DNA of 55,773 nucleotides, from NCBI GenBank assembly GCA_964648485.1, contig CAZYOF010000021.1, positions 1 through 55,773 on the forward strand, in the 5' to 3' direction. Shown piece after piece: positions 35,491 through 44,611 of the stretch (the first letter of the stretch is position 1; each line of letters opens with the position of its first letter). The notes below the pieces were generated by a model. That model was not told where the DNA came from, ran no database searches, and worked only from the letters and a program-made list of their open reading frames with translations. This DNA comes from DAIOEK01 sp964648485. Its GTDB lineage: Bacteria > Chloroflexota > Anaerolineae > Anaerolineales > Anaerolineaceae. The position numbers were made by a program, and so were the translations under genes.

Positions 35491-37566
35491 TTATTGTGCT
35501 GTTTCGGGTAACCAGGAAGGATGAAAGTCAAATTTAGGTTCTGTTGTTAGCCGGTGAACAATCTGACCATTTACTGAACTGATATAAATATCATGATTGG
35601 TGCCGTCTGGCCAGCTTTCGAAAACCAACCAATATCCATCCGGTGAGATATCCTGGTCAGCAGCCGGTAGCGGTACTGAATAGTTCTGCTCCGGGAAACG
35701 ATATTCTTTGAATAATTCTTCGGTGCTCAGGTTAACCTGTATCCCCATTATTCTTGGATTGTATTGGTCCTTAGAACTTTGCGTGTAGTAAATTGTACTT
35801 TTATCGGGGGTCAGTAATGGTCTGCTATTAACCAAGCCTTTATTCCGGGTTACTTGTTTGCTGGTTCTTTCAAATATATTTAGAACTACGATCTGGTCGT
35901 CATACTTCTTTTGAATAAATACTAGATAAAGCCCATCATCAGACCAGGATGGTTGCCTGGTTTGGTCTTTTCCATCTGATACCGCAACCACAGAGCCGCT
36001 TTCCAAATCCAGAACGTAAACCTGAGTACGGGCATTAATTTCCTTCGTAAAAGCGATAAATTTCCCATCTGGAGACCAGGAAGGGTCGTAGTTGCCACCC
36101 AACCCGGTATCGAGAGATTCGATTAATCCATTATCCAATTCAACAATGTACAGATTTCCTTTCGGGTACCGGTTTTCCTTTTTGGCACAAGGAGATACAA
36201 ACACGATCTTTTTTCCATCCGGTGACCAATCAGGTTGGCAGGCGCCATCTATGTAATCAGTAACCTGAGTTTGATCTTCTCCATTAGTACCCATAACAAA
36301 TATTTGAGGTAACCCATTCCGTACGGATGAAAAGGCTATTTTACCGAAACCTGGTTTTATAGGAACTGGAGAAAAATCGGCGGTAGGTTTAACTTCGGTG
36401 GGTATGTTAACTTCCGTCAGATTATTGCTAGTTTCCGTTTCGATAACGGGACGAGGAATATCTGTAATCTTAGCAATTATCTTCTCTGGTTCAGAGGTTG
36501 GGGGAGTAATTTGTACAAATATTTGTGTTTCGGTTGCTGTAAAGGTGGTCTGTTCGTTTGCGAATGGATTAAAGAACCACATGGCAAAGATGACAAGGAT
36601 AAAAGATACCAGTGTCACCAATACGATGGGTATCCATACCTTACTCTTTCTTTTTAACGAAGCAGTGTTGATCAGGGGGGTAGAAATTCCAGGAAGTCCA
36701 GTAGATGGTTTTTTGTAAGGAGGAGGTGCAATCACTATAGGTTTGCTGCTCACAGATTCACCAAATACATCCAATAGCGCAAGTTTCATATCATTTGCAG
36801 TTTGAAATCGGCTTTCTGCTCGGATGGATAGCGCTTTCTCAATAACCAAAGCTAGTTTAGGTGGGGTCTTCGGTGAAAGCTGGCGAACAGGAGTAAGATC
36901 TGTAAAATCTGTTGCGCGTACCAGGCTTTCTTCAGGAGGAGTTCCACATAACGCCGCATAGAGCGTAGCGCCTAGAGCGTAGATATCAGATCGAGAATCT
37001 GTACGAGAGCTTCCGTATTGCTCCGGAGGTGAATAACCTGGTGTCATAGCCCTTGCACCGCTGGTGGTCTCCTTTTTCCCGCTGTGGACTTTTGCGAGTC
37101 CAAAATCGACCAGCAGCACATGACCATCTTCAGTGATGCGTACATTACCCGGTTTCACGTCACGATGGTAAATAGGGGGTTTACGCTCATGAAGATAAGT
37201 TAACGCGTCACAGATTGCTACACCGATATGAACTACTTCATCATCGGGTAATGTGCCCAACCTATCCATTCTGTCACGTAAATCTTCACCGGTAATATAT
37301 TCCATAACCAGATATTGACCCTGGTTGGGTATTTCAAAGTGGTCCGTGACCTTTGGAAGGTTGGGGTGTCGTAAGGATGCGAGAATTTCTGCTTCGCGTT
37401 TGAATTGACGGGTATATTCTTCAGATAAGTATAAATTTTCCTTAACTGCTACATCTATCGTCAGGTTCAGATCTTTGGCACGATAAACATTACCCATGCC
37501 GCCTTGACCTAGTATGGATATTATGCGATAGCGGTTATTCAGCAGAAAATTATTTTCGAGTGTCAT
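35491..37566 (-). CDS. membrane Ser/Thr protein kinase with extracytoplasmic TolB-like beta-propeller
   Basis: 691 residues. Hanks-type kinase domain at about 12-275: Gly loop LGQGGMGNVY, Lys42, HRD 134-136, N141, DFG 154-156, all intact. A single membrane helix lies near 311-333. A linker rich in Thr/Pro/Glu follows, then from about 410 a set of TolB/WD40-like repeats (IAFSSVRNGLPQIFVMG; QPDWSPDGKKIVFVS; DPSWSPDGKFIAFTK; QPSWSDDGLYLVFIQ; ISPDGYWLVFES). The propeller probably senses an external ligand or protein. Convergent with the D-cysteine desulfhydrase gene 4 nt away. Confidence 0.92.
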   Translation of the reverse strand: MTLENNFLLNNRYRIISILGQGGMGNVYRAKDLNLTIDVAVKENLYLSEEYTRQFKREAEILASLRHPNLPKVTDHFEIPNQGQYLVMEYITGEDLRDRMDRLGTLPDDEVVHIGVAICDALTYLHERKPPIYHRDVKPGNVRITEDGHVLLVDFGLAKVHSGKKETTSGARAMTPGYSPPEQYGSSRTDSRSDIYALGATLYAALCGTPPEESLVRATDFTDLTPVRQLSPKTPPKLALVIEKALSIRAESRFQTANDMKLALLDVFGESVSSKPIVIAPPPYKKPSTGLPGISTPLINTASLKRKSKVWIPIVLVTLVSFILVIFAMWFFNPFANEQTTFTATETQIFVQITPPTSEPEKIIAKITDIPRPVIETETSNNLTEVNIPTEVKPTADFSPVPIKPGFGKIAFSSVRNGLPQIFVMGTNGEDQTQVTDYIDGACQPDWSPDGKKIVFVSPCAKKENRYPKGNLYIVELDNGLIESLDTGLGGNYDPSWSPDGKFIAFTKEINARTQVYVLDLESGSVVAVSDGKDQTRQPSWSDDGLYLVFIQKKYDDQIVVLNIFERTSKQVTRNKGLVNSRPLLTPDKSTIYYTQSSKDQYNPRIMGIQVNLSTEELFKEYRFPEQNYSVPLPAADQDISPDGYWLVFESWPDGTNHDIYISSVNGQIVHRLTTEPKFDFHPSWLPETAQ

Positions 37567-37661
37567 GATATCACCGTAAGATTATATCAATACTTATGAT
37601 TAGTTACGTCATTATTTCCAACCGAATATGATATTTTCTGTATGCTATAATCCAAAACATA

Positions 37662-38621
37662 ATGAATCTGGAATTCCATTTAACAGTCCGGCTCGCTTTT
37701 TACATCTCTCTCGTACTGATTACTGTGTTTATATTTCTAGGAATCAGACGGGTGTTAAATGCACGTGATTTACCCTATTTTCGAAAACGTCGGGACCTAT
37801 CGGTCAGCGGCTGGCGCTTATTGCTGGTTGCGATACTACTGATTGGTGTGGCATTTTTCCTGAACTCTTATGCAGAACCGCTTATATATTCTTATTACGA
37901 ACCAAGTCCTACACTAACGCGTACACCCACAATAACGCTGACACCGAGCATAACACTTACTCCATCTGAAACGCTAACCCCTACGATTACGCTCACACCT
38001 GTGGAATCATATACACCCACCGCTTCATCGACACCATATGTTCCTCCTGCTGTGGAATCGCGCTTTACCGGTTTGGTTACACCTAATCCCGCCGCTGTAT
38101 TTTCTCCCCTCATTTTTGCCAGAAATATCGATAACAGTAATCAGCCGATTAATCCCGATACAACGTTTAATAACCCCATTGACAGGATGTACGGTGTGTT
38201 TAGTTTTGATGGGATGATAGATGGGTCTCAGTGGAGTGCGCTCTGGTATCGGGATGGAGAATTGGTGTATTTTGAATCTTATCCTTGGAATGGTGGAACT
38301 GGAGGGTATGGTTATACCGATTGGAGACCTGATCCATCTGAGTGGTTGCCGGGTGAATATGAAGTACAAATATTTAATGGAATATTCTGGAAAATTTCCG
38401 GCAGGTTTACAATAACCGGAAATGCGCCGACCCCGCGACCAACACCAACCCCTACATTCACACCATCTGTTACGAATACCCCAACCCCAACCCGAACGCC
38501 AACGAATACCCAGACTATTCGCCCTACAAGTACAACCAGAGCCACGAACACAATCATACCTATCAAGACACCCAGCACTACGCCAAATCTTGACTTATCG
38601 AGTACTTCGATTTCTCAGTAA
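37662..38621 (+). CDS. membrane protein with two Thr/Pro-rich linkers, function unknown
   Basis: 319 residues. Two hydrophobic segments near the N-terminus (about 7-26 and 49-67), then a repeat-like linker (units such as TPTITLTP and TPSETLTP) at about 80-127. A compact domain follows at about 130-250 (MYGVFSFDGMIDGSQWSALWYRDGELVY; WLPGEYEVQIFNG), and a second Thr/Pro linker to the end. The middle domain looks like a small beta-sandwich exposed outside the cell. The linkers are likely sites for O-glycosylation or act as spacers. Divergent from the kinase gene, so a functional link is possible but unproven. Confidence 0.75.
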   Translation: MNLEFHLTVRLAFYISLVLITVFIFLGIRRVLNARDLPYFRKRRDLSVSGWRLLLVAILLIGVAFFLNSYAEPLIYSYYEPSPTLTRTPTITLTPSITLTPSETLTPTITLTPVESYTPTASSTPYVPPAVESRFTGLVTPNPAAVFSPLIFARNIDNSNQPINPDTTFNNPIDRMYGVFSFDGMIDGSQWSALWYRDGELVYFESYPWNGGTGGYGYTDWRPDPSEWLPGEYEVQIFNGIFWKISGRFTITGNAPTPRPTPTPTFTPSVTNTPTPTRTPTNTQTIRPTSTTRATNTIIPIKTPSTTPNLDLSSTSISQ

Positions 38622-38649
38622 ATCTTTAGATGATAAAGCCTAAAAAAGA

Positions 38650-39585
38650 TTAGAGATGTACCTGGCTTTCGTTTGCAGATCCGGATAATTCACATGCAAT
38701 CTGAGCTGCAAGACTGGCATTTTGTTTGAGCAGTGCCAGGTTCGATTTTAAACTCACCCCCCTTGTTAGGAGATTCATCCGGTCTAATAAAAATGGTGTC
38801 ATTGCCGGCCCATGGATGCCAGTTAAATGAGCTTCTTTTATTGCCAGCTGAATCTGTTCCTCAATCCAAGCGGGATCGGGTTCCATCTCGCGGGGTGGAG
38901 GCTGGGTAACCAAAATTGCTGATTTTATCCCCATCTGCCATTGAGCACGAGCAGCAGTAACGATATCAAATGGATCAGCCATCCGGGTATCTAGCAAAAT
39001 TCCACTATGGCGTGTGTAAAATGCAGGTAGTTCATCCGTCTGATAACCTATAACTGTCACGCCAGCGGTTTCCAGGTATTCCATTGTTGCTGGTAAATCA
39101 AGAATAGCTTTTGGCCCACTACAAATCACCACCATTGGGGTCTGACCAAGTTCAGGAAGGTCTGCTGAAATATCCCAATAACTATCGCGATGAACTCCAC
39201 CAATTCCGCCTGTGGAGAAAACTTGTATGCCTGCCAGATGAGCTGCGATTAATGTTCCCGCAACTGTAGTCCCCCCACTTAATTTTTGTGCGATTGCTAC
39301 ACCATAATCACGTTTACTGATCTTTCTCGGATCTTTCACCTTGCCAAGTTGAATTAACTGCTCATCAGATAATCCGACTTGAACCACGCCATGAAGTACA
39401 GCAATTGTCGCCGGAATTGCATTTCCTTCCCGTACAATTTCTTCAGCAGCTTTCGCTAAATTCATATTCTCAGGGTAAGGAAGTCCATGTGTTATCACTG
39501 CAGATTCAAGTGCAACTACGGGTTTTCCTGACCTGATGGCTTGCTGTACTTCAGGGTGAATATGCATATATTTTTGGGGAAGCAT
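38650..39585 (-). CDS. psuG: pseudouridine-5'-phosphate glycosidase
   Basis: 311 residues. Cleaves the C-glycosidic bond of pseudouridine 5'-phosphate to uracil and ribose 5-phosphate, using Mn2+. Strong family signatures: VALESAVITHGLPYPENM, ATIAVLHGVVQVGL, GGTTVAGTLIAAHLAGI, FSTGGIGGVHR, VICSGPKAILDLPATMEYLE. It lies 8 nt behind the kinase gene that would make its substrate. Confidence 0.95.
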   Translation of the reverse strand: MLPQKYMHIHPEVQQAIRSGKPVVALESAVITHGLPYPENMNLAKAAEEIVREGNAIPATIAVLHGVVQVGLSDEQLIQLGKVKDPRKISKRDYGVAIAQKLSGGTTVAGTLIAAHLAGIQVFSTGGIGGVHRDSYWDISADLPELGQTPMVVICSGPKAILDLPATMEYLETAGVTVIGYQTDELPAFYTRHSGILLDTRMADPFDIVTAARAQWQMGIKSAILVTQPPPREMEPDPAWIEEQIQLAIKEAHLTGIHGPAMTPFLLDRMNLLTRGVSLKSNLALLKQNASLAAQIACELSGSANESQVHL

Positions 39586-39593
39586 TTTTATCC

Positions 39594-40541
39594 TTATATA
39601 ACCAGATTGTCATAGATTGTCTCAATATCAAGACCGGGAACCACACTACCAAAGCGTCTCAGAGTGAGTGAGGCTGCCGAAACCCCCAGCCGAACAGAAT
39701 CATCAATGGAGAATTCATTCAGGATGCCATAAAGAACTACACTGGTCAATGCGTCCCCCGCTCCGGTTGGGTCAACAACTTTTGTAAGAATAGATGGAAT
39801 TTGACCGCTTGTTTCAGATGTGGCGTAACAAACCCCTTTTTCACCCATCGGTATAATCACTGTTTTTACCCCGTGCTCAATCAACTCCCTGGCTGCGTGC
39901 ATAGTCTCTTCCTGTGATACCGGTTCATGATCCCAACCCAGTATGGAGGCAGCCTCACGACTATTGGGGGTGACCAAATCAAGATGCGGAAGGATATTTT
40001 TTAACCGGGGCGTGAGCATTACTGAGGCTGGATCTGCGCCTACCGGTATGTTATATCGCCGGGATAATTTTAAAACTGTCCGGATAGCGGCAGGTAGAAT
40101 ATTTGCGTCGAAGAATATAAATCCAGCTTTTTCGAACAATCCTTCTAAACTCTCAAGATGCTGGCTGGTAATTTGTTTCATGTTCTGCCGGTCAGCCAGA
40201 GCATAGGTCCTTGAACCATCGGCAGAAACCATTGCCATGTACACACCCGTCCTGCAGGTTGTACACCTTCTACAGCCAGAAATATCCACACCATTTTCTG
40301 CAAGATGGGTAAGTAAATTCGCTCCAAATTCATCTTCACCAACCACCGATATTAAACTGACTGGTTGACCGAGGCTGGATAGGTTTTCAGCAATATTACG
40401 GGCAACACCGCCATAGCTAATAAATGCTTCGCCCGCAATTGAACTTCCGTCCTGCAGATCCGTGGAAGGTAATCCGATGACATCGAGGCTTGCTGCTCCG
40501 ATTACTACGATAAGTGGTTTCGCCTGTTTGTTTTTGCTCAT
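39594..40541 (-). CDS. psuK: PfkB-family kinase, probable pseudouridine kinase
   Basis: 315 residues, ribokinase fold. GGVARNIAENLSSLG substrate motif and DPTGAGDALTSVVLYG with catalytic Asp263. First gene of a two-gene unit with the pseudouridine-phosphate glycosidase, which identifies the likely substrate. Together they recycle pseudouridine from RNA decay. A cysteine-rich stretch (GCRRCTTCRTG, about 88-98) is unusual and could bind metal or be redox-sensitive. Confidence 0.9.
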   Translation of the reverse strand: MSKNKQAKPLIVVIGAASLDVIGLPSTDLQDGSSIAGEAFISYGGVARNIAENLSSLGQPVSLISVVGEDEFGANLLTHLAENGVDISGCRRCTTCRTGVYMAMVSADGSRTYALADRQNMKQITSQHLESLEGLFEKAGFIFFDANILPAAIRTVLKLSRRYNIPVGADPASVMLTPRLKNILPHLDLVTPNSREAASILGWDHEPVSQEETMHAARELIEHGVKTVIIPMGEKGVCYATSETSGQIPSILTKVVDPTGAGDALTSVVLYGILNEFSIDDSVRLGVSAASLTLRRFGSVVPGLDIETIYDNLVI

Positions 40542-40639
40542 TATTCTCCCTGGTATCCTGATTCTAACGATGTTTTTGAAAAAGAAAAGCAGGAAACAGT
40601 GTCAGTGTAAGGTAAAATCAGTACGTTATGGAGGAAGTA

Positions 40640-41290
40640 ATGCGAGTAGATTTCCATTCACACACAAATTGGTCAGATGACAGCCTGCTATCGCCCAAAC
40701 ACCTGGTTGAAGCAGCCCGCAAGGCAGGTTTGAATAAAATTGTTGTAACAGATCATAATGAAATTGGTGGTGCACTGGAGGCGCTGCAGATTGCTCCGGA
40801 TCTGGTAATTGTTGGCGAAGAAATCATGACTACCAGGGGGGAAATCCTTGCTGCATTTGTTAAAGAGCGGGTTCAACCAAATTTATCTCCCATCGAGACC
40901 TTGAAGAGGCTTAAGGAACAGGATGCGTTTATCAGTTTATCCCATCCATTTGATCGCCACCGTTTAGGTGGATGGAGGTTGCAAGAGCTAGCAGACATGC
41001 TCCCTTACCTTGATGCACTTGAAACAATGAATGCCCGCACAATTCATGCTGAAGATAATCAAAAAGCAATAGATTACGCCCGTCAGCATAGCCTACCCGA
41101 AATTGCTGGTTCAGATTCCCATTCTGCGGGTGAAGTTGGAAAAGTATGGGTGAATCTTACTCCTTTTGAGGATACCAGGACATTAAGAGAGAGCCTGAAG
41201 AATGGGATGATTGGTGGAAATACTTCTCCATACTGGGTGCATTTCCTTAGTAGATGGGCAAAGTTACGGAAAAGATTTTCCCGACCTTGA
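40640..41290 (+). CDS. PHP-domain metal-dependent phosphoesterase
   Basis: 216 residues from the ATG at 40640, which follows GGAGGAAG; an ATG at 40628 lies within that ribosome site. Metal-ligand motifs: DFHSHTNWSDD (H6, H8), VTDHNE, SLSHPFD and SDSHSAGE. This is the minimal PHP domain found in histidinol-phosphatase-like and nucleotide or oligonucleotide phosphoesterases. Divergent from the pseudouridine genes. Substrate unknown. Confidence 0.87.
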   Translation: MRVDFHSHTNWSDDSLLSPKHLVEAARKAGLNKIVVTDHNEIGGALEALQIAPDLVIVGEEIMTTRGEILAAFVKERVQPNLSPIETLKRLKEQDAFISLSHPFDRHRLGGWRLQELADMLPYLDALETMNARTIHAEDNQKAIDYARQHSLPEIAGSDSHSAGEVGKVWVNLTPFEDTRTLRESLKNGMIGGNTSPYWVHFLSRWAKLRKRFSRP

Positions 41291-41322
41291 CGGAATGGTC
41301 AGATTGGATAGAATAGAGGAAC

Positions 41323-41406
41323 GGGGCGGTGGCGGAATAGGCAGACGCAGCAGACTTAAAATCTGCCGACCGAGAGGTTGTGTGGGTTCGACCCCCACCC
41401 GCCCCA
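41323..41406 (+). tRNA. tRNA-Leu (anticodon TAA)
   Basis: 84 nt. Acceptor GGGGCGG/CCGCCCC with discriminator A, anticodon stem GCAGA/TCTGC with loop CTTAAAA (TAA), long variable arm typical of class II tRNAs, T-loop TTCGACC. CCA not encoded. Confidence 0.95.
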
Positions 41407-41508
41407 TTTTCTTTGGGGGAGAGAGAGGTACCTTTTACAAAAATTGATTTTTGGGTGGTATTCTTTGGGGAGTAAATAACTTACCTAAAACTTACCAACA
41501 AAAAACTA

Positions 41509-41536
41509 TTGACAAACCAATTATTAAGCTTATAAT
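41509..41536 (+). promoter_or_regulatory. consensus promoter for the RTX-protein leader
   Basis: TTGACA (41509-41514), 16-nt spacer, TATAAT (41531-41536): both hexamers are perfect. Transcription from about 41543 would give a leader of about 180 nt before the RTX-protein start. The stretch between tRNA-Leu and this promoter is AT-rich with nothing else visible. Confidence 0.8.
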
Positions 41537-41585
41537 CATTTTAAGTCAGATTATTTTGGGCGAAAATGGTTTTTTATTTAATTGA

Positions 41586-41686
41586 AAGCGATGATCTGCA
41601 GGTGTAATCTGGTCGCTTCGCCGAATTATCGGCAACATCTGCAGGGAGCGAGTAGCGAAACCGGTCAAAAAGGACCGGTTTTTTTT
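41586..41686 (+). promoter_or_regulatory. unclassified structured leader with terminator (candidate riboswitch)
   Basis: A long stem CTGCAGGTGT (41596-41605) / ACATCTGCAG (41635-41644) encloses a smaller hairpin GCCGA/TCGGC (41620-41633). TCGCT in the internal loop (41613-41617) can pair with AGCGA at 41587, 41647 or 41654, so a pseudoknot and mutually exclusive folds are possible. The last copy abuts a strong terminator, AAACCGGTC (41658-41666) / GACCGGTTT (41673-41681), in an eight-T run (41679-41686). The layout is that of a transcriptional riboswitch, but it fits none of the classes I know. Confidence 0.6.
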
Positions 41687-41721
41687 GTGAAGCTTGCAGA
41701 CCAGGAGGGTAGGGAGACAAT

Positions 41722-44520
41722 ATGCGTACCAAACGAGCTCATTTATTCATTCGGAAGTTATTATCATCTTTGTTGTTATGTGCTATGATGCTTGCGGCTG
41801 TGGGTCCGGTGAATCTGGCCAATGCTGCTGACTGCGTGACGAATCCTGATGGAAGTGTTACCTGTTCTGATACAGATCCATTAGATTCTACAGTAACACA
41901 GAGCAACGACACAATTTCTAGCCCACCAGCAACTAGTTTCAATGATACTGTATATTCTGAAGGCGGAAATGATGCCGTAAATACTGGTGATGGTGATGAT
42001 TACATAGACGGTGGATCTGGTGCTGACACATTAAACGGAGAAGGTGGTGATGACGTTCTACTTGGCGGACAAGGGAATGATACGCTGACCGGTGGTCCAG
42101 GCACAGATGAAATTAATGGCGGATTAGGAACAGATCGCCTTGTGGAGACGATGGCGACCGATTATTCGACTTCAATTTCTGAAACTCCGATTGAGGAGAA
42201 AGAATTGCCAGAAGATATTATTGGTCCTGTGGAAGCTTGCATGACGATTCTGGGATTAGATATTGGACAATGTAGAATAATTTTGAATGTGAATGAGGAT
42301 GACCCTGTAGTCATTGGAACTTTTGCAGACACTACAACGACTGAAACAGACCAAAATTATATATTAAACGATACAAACCTGATTACTGAAGCTGAATACT
42401 TAACCTCGGGGACGCAAACTACTTCAACCGCTACAGCTTACACACAGACTGAAACCAGACAATTCCTATGTGGACTTGGAGCAGTTCTAATAGGTTTATG
42501 TAGATTAAGGCAATTGAATACATGGATAAATTACGGGACTCCGAGTGTTTCAGGTGGTACAGCTATAAGCAACGAATCTGAAGATGTTCTTGAAAGTGGA
42601 ACATTGACAACAGTAGATACTCTCATGAGTATCGAGCGGGCGACTCTCACAGGGAATGCTATCGATAATCATATTGATGGTTCTGCTTTTACTTTGGGAG
42701 GAGTCATTTTCAATGGTGAAGATGGCAATGATACCTTAACTGGCAGCAACCAGAATGACACATTAAATGGTGGAAACGGGGATGACTGGTTATATGGTTT
42801 AGGTGGAACTGATACCTTAAATGGCAATGCCGGAAATGATATGATTTATGGCGGCACAGGAAATGATCGACTAAATGGTGGCGCCGGGAATGATACTCTA
42901 ATTGGTGAAGAAGATGATGATGTCCTTAATGGAAATGCTGGTACTGATGTTCTGTGGGGTGGTAGTGGCAACGACACGCTAAATGGAGGCGGAGGTATTG
43001 ATGATCTATTTGGCGAGGACGGAGATGATGTATTAAATGGTGGTGCAGCCAATGATAATCTTTACGGCGGTACTGGTAACGACACATTAAATGGTGATAA
43101 CGGCGACGATATCATGTTTGGTGATCAAGGTAATGATATTCTCAATGGTGGCGCCGGGAATGATGAAATGTATGGCGGACCCGGAGATGATGAGCTAGAT
43201 GGAAATGAAGGGAATGACTACCTAGAAGGTGGCATTGGAAATGACACCCTGAATGGTGGTAATGGTGGTGACATCCTTTATGCTGGTGATGGTAATGACA
43301 CCATCGATGGCGGCGCCGGGGATGATGTGATCACTGGGGATGCTGGAGCTGATACGATTTATACAAGTGAAGGCGCTGATCAAATCCATGCCGGGGCAGA
43401 TGACGACACGATCTTTGTCCTTGGATCGAACGGGCTCAGTGAATCAGCACCAACCTTCATCAACGGTGGATCGGGTATAAACTACTTCCAGTTTATGGCT
43501 GGCGCATGGGGCGATCTGGTACTCATTTCTGAAGGTACCGATACACTGGATTTTAGCCAATATGATCGCGGTATTACGATGGATATGAGCCGGACGGATC
43601 GCCAGGAAGTGGCAACCTGGGATGAAGGTGGAGGAACATTCCGTAGCCTATGGATTACACTTTCAGGTTTCTTCACAAATCTGATTGGCACTGAATACGA
43701 TGACACGCTGCGTGGAAATGATATTACCAACACCATTGAAGGTCGGGGTGGCAATGATGGCATCGGTGGTGGCGGTGGAGTGGATAACATTAATGGTGGA
43801 GACCAGACCGATCTGCTGAACAGCATGGATGATACCGATGGCATTGATACTGATCTGGACGCAGTGGCTGTTCCGGGTAGTGTAGTCAAAGAAGATAACT
43901 GGTACAGCATCGAATTGCCGGTTGCTCTGGCAGTACCAAATGGCGATGATGAAGAAGAGGGTGGTGGTATCTTCCCGTTTATCATCCCGGTTACTGGCGA
44001 TGAACCTGTAAACCTGGTATGCCTGGCTCCTGACCAAACATTCCAACTCTTGCTTCCCAATGGAGATTGGGTACGAATTTACGGTCTTTGCTTGGATATG
44101 GATGGTACAAATTACTGGGCAAATCTTGTGAAAGAAGAAAAAGATACTTTACCTGCAGATGTCGATCCTTATAACTTTGAAAAAGGTATGACTCTTACTT
44201 TGTGGGAGGGTTCAGATTTGAACGCTCTTATTCCACTTCCAAAAGTAGTAGATAACGTATCCTATGAGTATTCAATGTTTGTAGCTCCTGAAAACCGAGA
44301 CGAAAAACTGATGGAGATGTTCTGGGATACTACTGAACCGGGAGGCAAGTGGTCTAATCTTCCTGAATATACTGAAGATGAAGATGGTAATCCCATCAGG
44401 ACTGAAATGCATCCTGGCAAAAATGATGGTATGTGGGTTTATTCAGGCAGTCAGATGCTGGGTGGCAATATGGATGTTATTACCAATTTCTATGGTACAT
44501 TGCTGATGGTTATGGAATAG
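41722..44520 (+). CDS. secreted RTX-type calcium-binding repeat protein
   Basis: 932 residues. Sec-type signal peptide (basic start, hydrophobic at about 12-30, cleavage near ANA-AD at 35). Gly/Asp nonapeptide repeats (GGxGxDxLx) form parallel beta-rolls that bind Ca2+ in three blocks: about 82-138, 327-567 and 653-703. The C-terminal 200 residues are a separate domain without repeats (SIELPVALAVPNGDDEEEGG; LVCLAPDQTFQLLLPNGDWV). No type I secretion genes are nearby, and the signal peptide indicates Sec export instead. Start after AGGGAG. It is probably a surface-layer, adhesin or matrix component. Confidence 0.9.
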   Translation: MRTKRAHLFIRKLLSSLLLCAMMLAAVGPVNLANAADCVTNPDGSVTCSDTDPLDSTVTQSNDTISSPPATSFNDTVYSEGGNDAVNTGDGDDYIDGGSGADTLNGEGGDDVLLGGQGNDTLTGGPGTDEINGGLGTDRLVETMATDYSTSISETPIEEKELPEDIIGPVEACMTILGLDIGQCRIILNVNEDDPVVIGTFADTTTTETDQNYILNDTNLITEAEYLTSGTQTTSTATAYTQTETRQFLCGLGAVLIGLCRLRQLNTWINYGTPSVSGGTAISNESEDVLESGTLTTVDTLMSIERATLTGNAIDNHIDGSAFTLGGVIFNGEDGNDTLTGSNQNDTLNGGNGDDWLYGLGGTDTLNGNAGNDMIYGGTGNDRLNGGAGNDTLIGEEDDDVLNGNAGTDVLWGGSGNDTLNGGGGIDDLFGEDGDDVLNGGAANDNLYGGTGNDTLNGDNGDDIMFGDQGNDILNGGAGNDEMYGGPGDDELDGNEGNDYLEGGIGNDTLNGGNGGDILYAGDGNDTIDGGAGDDVITGDAGADTIYTSEGADQIHAGADDDTIFVLGSNGLSESAPTFINGGSGINYFQFMAGAWGDLVLISEGTDTLDFSQYDRGITMDMSRTDRQEVATWDEGGGTFRSLWITLSGFFTNLIGTEYDDTLRGNDITNTIEGRGGNDGIGGGGGVDNINGGDQTDLLNSMDDTDGIDTDLDAVAVPGSVVKEDNWYSIELPVALAVPNGDDEEEGGGIFPFIIPVTGDEPVNLVCLAPDQTFQLLLPNGDWVRIYGLCLDMDGTNYWANLVKEEKDTLPADVDPYNFEKGMTLTLWEGSDLNALIPLPKVVDNVSYEYSMFVAPENRDEKLMEMFWDTTEPGGKWSNLPEYTEDEDGNPIRTEMHPGKNDGMWVYSGSQMLGGNMDVITNFYGTLLMVME

Positions 44521-44540
44521 GTACCAGTGATATAAAAAAT

Positions 44541-44579
44541 ATCGTGCAGGGAGTGAGTTAAATCATCTTCCTGCACGAT
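44541..44579 (+). terminator. hairpin after the RTX-protein gene
   Basis: Perfect 10-bp stem ATCGTGCAGG (44541-44550) / CCTGCACGAT (44570-44579), loop 19 nt, followed by an AT-rich stretch without a clean T-run; probably a weak terminator or 3' stabiliser. Confidence 0.5.
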
Positions 44580-44611
44580 TATCGTATTATGCAAAAATTT
44601 GAGACTATTTA

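Noticed and set aside
41586..41686. Assignment of the leader to a c-di-GMP or fluoride riboswitch
   Set aside because: The conserved blocks of those classes (for example GGGCAAACC and ACGCAAAGCC, or GGCGATG with TTCGCC and the AATG ending) are absent.
42700..43420. DNA repeats in the RTX gene as a tandem repeat array or CRISPR
   Set aside because: The repetition follows the protein nonapeptide code with many synonymous changes, in frame, and without spacers.
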